64,000 nt of DNA from Arenicola marina (taxonomy: Eukaryota; Annelida; Polychaeta; Arenicolidae): the NCBI GenBank assembly GCA_964019135.1, contig OZ025261.1, positions 29,310,029 through 29,374,028 on the forward strand, read 5' to 3'. How positions within the stretch are numbered: the first letter of the stretch is position 1; each line of letters starts with the position of its first letter. The translations under genes were made by a program, and so were the position numbers. Positions 44,854-54,214 of the stretch are shown in pieces. Under the pieces are notes generated by a model, which was given only the letters and a program-made list of their open reading frames with translations, ran no database searches and was not told the DNA's origin.

Positions 44854-46922
44854 ATACCAGTGATTCTGCAGGGAAGGACAAACTTCTTCCCTCTTTGACA
44901 ACCCTGTTAACGGGAATGCTGTCAGGGACAATGAAGGCCGCTGATGTAGACAATCATGAAGCATTGCACACTCTAAGAGAAAAGATTTTCACAGAGAAAG
45001 AGCGGTTGGCCGAAAATCGTATGGCTAGACTTTGGTTCCAGTATATGGACATGACAGAGCTCCCACGCAGATTCATCAAGGCAGAAAGGCTGGGCATTTG
45101 GCCACTGCATCTCCAGTGTCTCTATGACATGCTGCCTTACCTGGCAGCATCAGGTCACAATCTGTATGCCAAAAGTGTACATGTGTATTTGCAGAAAATG
45201 CTTACCCTCGAGGTAGATCTTCCCGAGGTTTACGAACATTTCATGAATGGATTTCATGTTGTTCGTCGGTCTGACAGGCTTTGGGCAGGCATATCGACTG
45301 ATCTTGCAATAGAGCAGTGCCTTATGCGCAGTTTGAAAACGAGAGGAGGTCTGACAAGAGGACGCGGATTGACAGAAACTCAACGCCTTGTATGGGTCCT
45401 CTCCTCTCCGTCCTGTGCAGAGATTAATAGCGCAATGCAGGAGCTTACTGGTGTGGCGTTCACGAGCAGTGAACAACATAAGGAAACAACCCGTGCCAGG
45501 ATATCCAAAGACCTCAGTGACGTTCAAGACTTATCGCAATACTTGGACCAGAGAAACCCATTCAACGTCGAGGACCCAACGTCTTTGCGAAACATTGCAA
45601 CTGGGGTAACTGCACATGCCTCCGTGAATTGTGAAACGGCCAAACCTGTCGGTCAGCAAATTATTTTGTCAATGGCAGACAAAAAGGTGGCTGATTACAC
45701 GTTCAGAAAGAAAGACCAAGTTGTCACAATGGACACAAAAGGTTCAGTCAAGATCAGAGATGAAGAAATCAGTGTAGATCCGCTGCTCCTTTTCCAGCGT
45801 CTGGTAACTGCTGGCACTAGATGTGACGAGTTACCAGCCGTATTCAGATATGAGCTATGCACCTATCCACCGGCATTGTTTGAATCAAAAGAGATGATGA
45901 GGTCAGCGAACAAAGCTAGTCTAGCTGATAGTATGTGGTCCACAGCAATTGAAGGCTCTCCCAAACCTCCTGACCAGGTTCACTACGTCTTGGATGGGGG
46001 AGCACTCCTGCATAGAATTCCATGGACAAAAGGAGCTGCTTGGGATGACATTCTGAGAATATACACCCAGTACGTCACTCCCAGATACGGAAAAGCCACA
46101 ATTGTGTTTGACGGATACAGTGACATCCCAAGCACAAAGGATTGCACACATGCAAGAAGAAGCGGTGCTTGTATTGGCGCAGAAGTGCAATTTGATGACA
46201 CCATGGCCCTACAGACAAAGAAAGATGATTTTTTGTCAAACACCAAGAACAAACAAAGATTCATTAACATGTTGGGACACAGACTTGAGAGAAATGGATG
46301 CCAAGTTCACCACGCAAGAGGAGATGCTGACCTTATGGTGGTAGAAACTGCCGTGGAATGTGCACAACAGAGACACACTGTTGTCATTGCAGACGACACA
46401 GACATCCTAATTCTCCTGATCCACCATTCATGTCAGAAAAAGCATAACATATGGTTCCAGCCAAACCATGCCCTTGTCTCCATGTACAATGGCGATAAGG
46501 ATGAAAACCTTGATGACCTGAGACATCGCAGGTTCTGTGAGAAAACGACATGCAGCACTGCAGTTGTTGAACCACGCACTCTACCTCCAACATCAGCTGC
46601 AGCTAAATACCACAGTCTCAGAGTGTATCAACAGGTCCAGGCATGGCGGGGTCGTGGTGCGGAGGTCGCCCCAGATCAATGGGGCTGGAAGGTCAGCGAA
46701 GGAATGATGATCCCCATATTGACGGACAATCCTCCAGCACCACAGGCACTGTTAGAAGTAATACGGTGTAACTGCAAAACTGGCTGCTACAATTTTAGAT
46801 GCACATGCAGAAAAAGTGGACTAGACTGTTCCATGGCATGCAGTGAATGTCGTGGGGTATGTTCAAATACCACCATTACTACTGCTGATAGTGATTCAGA
46901 GGAAGAGTCAACAAAGGATTAG
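44854..46922 (+). CDS. Academ-like transposase-nuclease gene, exon 2 (PIN/XPG-like nuclease and CXC domain)
   Basis: Second exon, giving residues from about 744 to 1,432. After a helical region it shows a PIN/XPG-type nuclease layout with acidic residues on strand ends: VHYVLDGGALL (Asp1124), IVFDGYSD (Asp1163), RGDADLMVVE (Asp1234, Asp1236) and VVIADDTDILI (Asp1257, Asp1258, Asp1260). In FEN/XPG nucleases such residues bind two metal ions for cutting branched DNA. The C-terminus (about 1382-1414) holds nine closely spaced Cys in CNCKTGC, CTC, C-x3-C-x2-C and final C pattern, like Tesmin-type CXC or the Cys8 finger described for Academ. It then ends in an acidic Ser-rich tail and TAG at 46920-46922. 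No break is seen. The nuclease may process excised or gapped ends; this role is inferred. Confidence 0.8.
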
Positions 46923-47010
46923 TGCATTGCATTATGTGATGCCGATTAAGCGACTTGGATCCTTGTAAATGAACATTTGTATCGACACTAAATACTCCCA
47001 ATATTGGTGA

Positions 47011-47016
47011 AATAAA
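47011..47016 (+). terminator. Polyadenylation signal of the Academ-like gene
   Basis: AATAAA 89 bp after the stop codon, in an A-rich context (GTGAAATAAACAAAAAC), and still well inside the right terminal repeat. It is the first such signal after the gene. Confidence 0.6.
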
Positions 47017-47322
47017 CAAAAACAAAATGGTGAAAGAAAGTGTGTGGGTTAAGTCCCTGCCCCCCGACCCCTCTACGTTTTCAGATATAACTTCTACATA
47101 AGTTGTTTAGGCATCAATAGCCAGTTAGACTATGAAACAAGGACTCTGCGGAGAAGATAAGAAGCGGTCCACGATTCTCGTTCGGCACCATGCAAACACG
47201 GATAATAATGAGAAATATCCATCATTGGATATAGCGTAGAAACTTCAATATTAAAGATATTTAATTTCTTTTTGCTGCATTTCCTAGATTATATAACTAT
47301 ATATTTCACACAATAGAAATTC

Positions 47323-47573
47323 GGTATGTAGGGAGCAATTCGCGGTGGGGGTCCCAACTACCCCGCCTCCCTACCCATTTGTGCGAGTAAAAATACGCGG
47401 CCAATTCTGGGCTTAAGGAGGTAGGGTGAAGTACCCTCGTAAAAAATATGTTCCAATGAATAGATTTCGGTAGATTTTGAGAAGGAAGTTCCTAGATACC
47501 CAAGGAATAAGGAAAAATAGGTTTAATTACTATTGCAATTTGTTTTGGGTACACCCCTAGGTTGCCCGGACTA
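47323..47573 (-). repeat. Right terminal inverted repeat of the Academ-like element
   Basis: Inverted partner of 41821-42080. It ends GGTTGCCCGGACTA. Inner border TATGTAGGGAGCAATT (47325-47340) mirrors the left ATTGCTCGCTACATA. Left and right repeats differ by substitutions and small indels, which suggests either an older insertion or natural asymmetry of the ends. Confidence 0.85.
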
Positions 47574-48125
47574 TTTGGTGGGCATGTTAACTGGTACAAT
47601 AGCATTACATCTGAAGGCCTCTAAAATGCTGTATTCTGACCCAAACGGCCCTGCTGCCTTTGCAATCGACAATCGTTGCCATAGTGACGCTGTATAGAAT
47701 AATGAAACATGAAGTCATGCACAAAAATAATTGTAGTTATAGCTTTAAATGGCCCGCTCGCATGACTAGTTGCCTAGTTGCACGTACCATGTTTCTTGGC
47801 AACGATATATGGCATAAAAAAAGGCGACTGGCCAACTATATGTGGAAATGCTTGCGATTTGCGGACTGTCAGCCCCAAAATGTCTTACTTTGATCGTTGC
47901 ATGCGGAAATTAAACCAAAGAAACCAAGACAAGTCAACATCTTAAATTTAGATTCAACTCGCAATAATAGTAATAGCGAGTTTTGCATGGCGTTAGGCAT
48001 TTTATTGGCCCTTCATCAAGCTGTAGCAGCCCTTGATTTTCATTATCCGGATAATGAAAATTGGTAGGCTGCTACAGCTTGATGTCGGGCCAATAAAATT
48101 GCCTAACGCCCCGCTAACTCGCGCT
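47574..48125 (-). repeat. Inverted copy of array-terminus sequence beside the Academ-like element
   Basis: The plus strand here matches the reverse complement of about 60890-61150. Shared strings include ATAGCATTA, CTGAAGG, CTGACCCAAAC and CGTTGCCATAG, in the same order as the reverse complement of 61060-61150. AAACCAAAGAA and GCGAGTTTTGCATGGCGTTAGGCA then match the reversed block I/A border. It is therefore oriented opposite to every array unit and ends at the palindrome K3, after which block A resumes. A frame at 47660-47893 is within it and has no recognisable motif. Confidence 0.65.
47989..48110. mobile_element. Element K copy 3, nearly perfect 122-bp palindrome
   Basis: Left half GGCGTTAGGCATTTTATTGG, then AAGCTGTAGCAGCCC and TTTTCATTATCC. 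The right half is the reverse complement with few changes (GGATAATGAAAATTGG, GGCTGCTACAGCTTGATG, CCAATAAAATTGCCTAACGCC). The centre is TTATCCGGATAA. Such a sequence can extrude a long cruciform. It is the most symmetric of the four K copies. Confidence 0.85.
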
Positions 48126-50829
48126 ATTGTTATATTAACATCCTACTCGCTCGAAAAACGATACGTGCGTTCGCTTTTTGAGATATTGACTATTTTTATG
48201 CGGCCGTATTTCTGTACATGAAAGCAAAATGTGGCCGGGAAATCTAGTAGGACAATGACCGGGGCTGGCTGAAGTATGCCTCGCGTGTCTTTGTCAGGAT
48301 TGGCACCTGTGACCTGTTCGTCTGCAGCTTACTTACCAAGGGAACCAGGGAAGCTCCCGGTCCGCTTCTTCAAGGTCTGATAATGGGTTGGTCACCCGGG
48401 TAGCACTGCACTATCAATTGGTCTGGCGTTAATAATGAGATCACCTTGACGTATTTTATATTACTTAGGCAGACTTCACTCGCTTGTGCCATAATCGCTA
48501 GATTCCACATTCATATATTTGATAACTAGATTGAGCCGTAATTATGCACCATATTTTGCATACCCTAACTAACTATCTCTGTTGGAGATTGGTACCCACG
48601 TTTAGACGCGACAATGGGAGTAGAAACTGACGGCTTGCGCGGCCATTAGGGACTCCATCATTTCTGACATGGACCATTTGTTCTGACACGGAGCACACAG
48701 CGATCTTCTACGAATGCGTTGGAGGAGGCAGTGAGGTTACTCTTGGGGTGCGGTGCGGGTGGAGTGTGTGTGTCGAAGGGAGGGGGGGGGGCACGGGAGG
48801 GGCCAGGGTCACGGGAGGGGCCAGGGTCACGGGCGGGGGCGGGGGCAATTAGCTAACCTGGAAAGCAGATTTATTGCTAGATGTCCCCAGACGTAATCTC
48901 GGACAACGCCTCGATCGTCAAAGCTTGGACAGGAAGGTCATTCGATTGCAACAGTCGTGGTTGTGAGGCACTGCTAGGCTGTAATACTTGTAAACTGGCA
49001 ATGATGGTCTAGGTGACGACGCGAGGAGGATTTTTCCGCACTTCCCTGTGGAACTACTTTTTCTCGCGGATCCGCCATTAACATGACTTGTGGATTCCGG
49101 CAGTAAAGCTTTCAGCCCAATATATCCGACTGTTACGTTATAATAATAACGAGCACTGTCCAATTATCGGACATGCGTAATGCATTATTCAAGACGCCAA
49201 GGTAATGCTGGGAGTTGGTTGCATAATAACCGCCGAGATAAAAAAGAAGTGTCGAAGGTTAAGAAAGAGTACAAATGTCCATTAACATATTTGTTATGCA
49301 GACCATTACAGATTACAGAGCTATATACGTGTTCATAGCCTTCGTGTGTACTCAATGACACGCAATTAGTGTAAGACATACACTATATAAATGGCGAGGT
49401 CCTAATATATTAAAGCATTATAATTAAGGGCGTTTGGAAGATTCGTGGCGACACACAACTCAAAAACACAACCCGAAAACAGAGGCTAACAAGAGAAAAG
49501 CAATCTCTACAAGTGCCATAAAACACTGCGCAATATTTGATTTGCCAGATATTTGCCTTAGAAGTCGTTTCAAGTGACAGTATGGTCTTGATGCAACGTA
49601 ACTGTCATCTATTTTACGGTGTTCCAGTATCACAGTTTTCAGTTATTACGCTGTTCAGAATACTGGTGGCATGTTCTCCATGAGAACCAAATCGATTTAG
49701 GTGTTTCAGGACGAGAAAAGCCCATCCAGGAATTCACAATAGCGATAATGTGACATTAGTGGAAACAGGTAAATCATTCGTAGCAATATGGCCGGTGGAA
49801 AGTGGCAAATTGATCAAAAATTATTGCCCACATTCAGATGTTATCGCACAACACGAGACCTATATATTCCTGAGTTGGACATTTTCATCACTTATTTCGT
49901 CATAGAATGCTTCATTCGGCTAATCGGCTAATCCTTTCAACCAGTACATCACCGAACAGTGACGTCAATGAGGAAGGTTTATCTCCACACCCTCACCCCT
50001 TCCAGCTGCCCACTGAATGGGTTTACTGAAAAAGAGATGTGTGAAATTGAGGGATTGATTTTGCTGTTGGTTTGCCTCCACTCAGGCATTATCTAGATTC
50101 TATTCGTAATAAGTAATTATTCATCTGGTAGCACCGGCAATCGTTGTCAGTAATCATCCAAATTTTCACGGTACCTTTGTTTTGTTGGCTATGATTACAG
50201 CCGAAGAATGATGAGCGATAATCGAGTGGTACCAGGAAGGATTCGCATCCCGGCTAGATAAGGCGGGGGTGAAAGACGCATGATGGTGCGGCCAAAATGG
50301 GGAGAAAGAAAAACCGGGAAGAAAGCGAAGGAGCGGTCAAGGTCATCAGATGAAAGATGTTCGTATGGTTCTGGGAGGAGACAACCTGGAATTTATCCGT
50401 GTTAGATCCCCCTGGCGACCGTATCCTGACGCCAGCACCCAGGGCACCCTGATCAATGACTTTAATAAGAGGGCGCTTGAAAAAAAATTCCATCTTCTCT
50501 TAAACGTTGTATATTGGTTGCGCGAATGGGCGTCGATAGTGAAACATCCTCGGTCGGTAACGTGGCTAACTACTGATAGTAAGCGGAATAGGCTCCTTGA
50601 TCACACTGTACGCTCCATTAGAACAACTTGAAAATGGGTTGTTAGAAGGTTTTCCGGTTCTTTTGTAAATTGCCAGGCATGGTACTTACTGTGGCCCTCA
50701 GTGAAAACACTGTAATGGGGGATCTTTCAGCAGTACTTGCGTGAAGGTTAACTTTTGCATTGCGCCGGTTTAGCAGTGTGTATGCGTGGCTCCTGTATGT
50801 TGTCTCACAGACTGCCTCTGGATGCCCTA

Positions 50830-51060
50830 GTTGGGGCCGGGATGGGGAAGATTAGGGTCATGCTGTGGCTGAATGGGGCCGGGATGGGTAGATTGGAGCC
50901 AGGCAGGGTAGATTGGGGCAATGCTGTGGCAGTTTTGGACCGGGTTGGGTAAATTGGGACCGGGTCGGGCAGATTGTGGCCGGGCAGGGTGGATTGGGGC
51001 CAGGCTGGGGCAGATTGGGACCGGGTTGGGAAGATTAGGATTGAGTTAGGTCAGACTGGA
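50830..51060. repeat. Block F minisatellite of unit 5
   Basis: About 11 degenerate 21-bp units of the TTGGGGCCGGGATGGGTAGA kind, ending at the block-G start GTTGGTTGGTGGGGAGG. Equivalent to 6640-7320. Confidence 0.85.
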
Positions 51061-53366
51061 GTTGGTTGGTGGGGAGGCTGACCGTTATCACAACTGTGCG
51101 CCGACCCAACCTCGCTTCTCACCTTCGACTCGAGCATATCGCTCTTCTTGGTGAGGGTCCTCGGATGCGAGTTTTGCCACATTCCCAGTACATCACACCC
51201 ATGATCGCCCTTAATGTTCTGACTGACTGCCTGTGGAGTCAATATGTATATGCATATATATATATGTATATATATGGTTTCAGCAGATATATTGAAAGTG
51301 ATAAGTTGTTGCGGTATTCGTTGGGCGGTTGTTATTCATTGGCATTACCGGTTTCGGCTCTAAACCTTGGTACCAAGTCAATTCGGCGGACTTGCTGGTT
51401 CCGGGCCAACCACGGTAATGTTCTGAAGTCACAAAATATTTTACAGTAGTGGCAGCTCCCCTTAGTGTGAACATTTGGTTCCAATAGCCAGTGTAAATCA
51501 TTATAATGACATACGCATTCGTGCCCGCCTTTCACCCCATCGTCAACAGAATTCATGTGACGCAGCGTTCAAGTGCCATGTTAGATGTGTGGGTAGCGAA
51601 ACAACGAAAGATCATTATCGAAGAACTAAAGTCCCATTTAGTCAGGACACAGTGGCTGCTGCCCCGGCTGTATCCCCTTGTTGCCAAAGGCGACCGGCCG
51701 ATCACTGCAAAAGGGCCCTGACAGCGGACCCGAGGGACCTGCGGTCAATGCTTAGTGCAAGGAGCTTCGCGGCTACGTGGTTGATGATGCAGAGGAGGAC
51801 AAGGCGCGGTAGGCCGCCATCACTTAAAGGTCAGCTCCTATGTCCAGGGGGGACTTTCGTCAAAGTAAAATGCCCGTTATTTTTGTTCAGGGTTATTATT
51901 AGAAATGTCAGCCATGATCCCATATGACGCCCTAAAACACCAAGAAATTGTAGGAGGTTATCGTAAGTATAGCTTTCCATTTGAAGAGCGGGTGCGCTGT
52001 AAGCATCGCAGGTTAAAACGCGTACGATGATGCTTTGCTTCACAATGCATCCCCGGAATTACGAATCATGCCATGGGCTGCTTGTAAGTTTTGTATGTCT
52101 TGAGGTGATACACAGTAGTGAAAAATAAATGTGCTGCGTTCAGGCGTTTGCTTTAACGTTATATGTCATCAGAAAACGTCTGATTAAGAGGGAACAGAAT
52201 CCAATTTCGAAGGAATGAAAATATATGGCATCACCAAGCCATCCAATGATTCAGATAAAATAAATCACGGTGTCCTTATTACATGGGAGTCGTTTGACCG
52301 TAGTGTGTGCGGTGCGATTGCTTAAATCGTCGTTGAAAGAAGAAAAGAAACAGTGACATAGAAAGCGGTGAGGCCGCTAGGAACAGATCTTTGCAGAAAT
52401 ACCACTAACCCCAGTACCGTAGTTGCCTTATGCAAACACACGGTGATACCTGCTGCACCCATTTAACTTCGACGATGACCATCTACTTGTCGCTCCGTCC
52501 GGGGCTGTCTCATTACCAAGCGTGAATCAAACGCAGATATGTTGTCCAACCACTATTATCCCTCATTGGAAGCTCGCCGATTCAGTTGGCCTGAACTGCA
52601 AATCCACATGTCATTGTGTCTGCCCCTGGCGCCTGATGTGACGGCGCAAGTGATACCGCAATTGATTGTCCCACCAGGTGTCTTAGCCGTGTTTGGGATT
52701 CATGTGCACAGTGTTTTAGTCTTAAATACCCTTAAATTTTTAGTCTTAAATACCCTTAAATTTCCTTCTACCACCATTGCATATGGATATATCACAGCTT
52801 ATGGCTACATGTGTGACTGTTTGATGCGGGCAGCATCTCTAGCAGTCTAATATACACTGTTTTCATATCTTGCCGGTTGCCTACAAGGCTTCGGTTGTTG
52901 CCTTAGTACTATTGTTCAAAGATTGTATATAGGCATTGTCGTCAAGATGGTGATTGTTGAAGCGGCATCACTAGGATTTCAGGTTGGTTATGCATGTTAG
53001 ACTTGCTTGCGGCATGGAGTTCAAAGGTCCTGCCCAAAGCCACGTGACGTTCATGCATTGTATTGCAATTTTTGCCGTTGTTGTTGTGATATGTGTTTGT
53101 GTCGGCATAATTCTCCGCTATCACATTAACTGTAGTACATGGCCCTTAAAGGAGAAGTGAACATACAACAAAGAACAAAGGTTTCTAATAGAATAAAAAA
53201 TTAATATATATACCACGCTTATAAAAAAAAAAAAAAATAGATAAAATGCTATTGAGTCACTAGATTCGCTAGCTTTCACATTCAATATCACTTATTGGAT
53301 TTATTTGATTACTAGACTGATTAAGTCGTGATAATGCACCATATGTTACCTAACCTAAAGGAACAG

Positions 53367-54214
53367 GGGCCGTGCTCACAAAGATTTTTACGTAAGCCCT
53401 TTCATAAGAATTCTCAAGAATTTGCTTAAGAATTCTAAAAGTGTTTCTCGAAAATTCTTAAGTAAAATGTTTTACTCTATTACAGTAAACAATAAGGAAA
53501 AGTTAAAGGTGTCCTGAGAATTCTTTAAAGTGTCATAAGTTAATAATTTGAAGACATGGCGATATTATTTCAATGATTAGGAAGGCAGAAAATGTGGCTT
53601 CGATTTCGCGGAAATTTTCCACGAAGGAGTGACATGCCCAATATTATAGAAATCGACGCGGCAGTTATTGTTTTCTTGCATACGGAGCGTAACATATTCG
53701 TGGCACTACAACGCCAAAACCATCGCTTTGAAGAGTCTTATGTTTAAATGCACATTAACATATATTTAGTTCACTAGTTTTGATTTTACTAAGCTTTCTA
53801 TGTTTTATATGGATTGCCATGAGGAATTGACAAGCTAATTTTAAGAACAAACGAATGAGCAGTTGTCAAGGAGGGGGGGGGGGGTATGCATAGTTTTCTG
53901 CTTGGACGCATTACGTCACAATACACTTAATGTCACTAAGCAACAAAACAGACGACATATTTATCACCATGACAACAGTGACGACAATGACAATAACAGT
54001 GCCATATCCGCTATAATACGGCTTTTTTTGATTGGTCCAGAGCGCGCAGGACAAATCATTTGTGTTCGAATCTAACTCTCGCCCTGAAGAATTCTCAAAG
54101 TATTACTCTGTAAAGAATTCTTTAATCTCTCTTCGAGAAACGATTGTTACAAAGTTTCTTCACGAAGCCAAACTTTTGGCTTAAGTAAAAATAAAGAATT
54201 CTTGATAAGTAATC
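53367..54214. mobile_element. Element J copy 3, uninterrupted, right tip missing
   Basis: The left end is GGGGCCGTGCTCACAAAG, preceded by ACAG as in copy 1. The right side reaches AAGAATTCTTGATAAGTAATC and then passes directly into block B of unit 6, so the terminal TTTGTGAACA...GCCC is deleted. It contains neither TTAA insertion and thus gives the empty site for both. The coding-like remnant (about 53635-53745) is present but broken by stops. Confidence 0.7.

Larger units (their letters stand above)
41821..47573 (+). mobile_element. Complete Academ-like DNA transposon, 5,753 bp
   Basis: Bounded by long imperfect terminal inverted repeats starting TAGTCCGGGCA on both ends and flanked by TTT at 41818-41820 and 47574-47576. 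If the ends are set at GTCCGGGC, the duplication would be TA instead. It encodes one intron-containing gene whose protein combines a DDE-type transposase region, a PIN/XPG-like nuclease domain and a C-terminal cysteine-rich domain. As I recall the Academ superfamily, it has 3-4 bp TSDs, an XPG-like nuclease and a Cys8 finger, and this element fits all three. No stop or frameshift interrupts the gene, and both ends are present, so it is a candidate for an autonomous copy. Identity is inferred from architecture and not from a database match. Confidence 0.75.
41076..53366 (+). repeat. Array unit 5
   Basis: Block A starts at about 41076, is interrupted at about 41808 and resumes at about 48130 (TACTCGCTCGAAAAACGATA). 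The interruption holds the Academ-like element plus an inverted array fragment. After A come a shortened B (48560-49140), C (49140-49940), E (49940-50700), a small F minisatellite (50830-51060), G (51060-51960), H (51990-52920) and the end of I (52920-53366). It has neither the RTE-like LINE nor the SGNH insertion. No host gene seen. Confidence 0.7.

Noticed and set aside
42480-46593. Minus-strand ORFs of 70-130 codons under the Academ-like gene
   Set aside because: Antisense shadows of a strongly coding plus strand.
41821-47573. Assignment of the large element to Tc1/mariner because TA flanks GTCCGGGC
   Set aside because: A TA duplication is possible by shifting the border two bases, but the protein has none of the Tc1/mariner layout and is far too large. 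The 3-bp TTT reading fits better.
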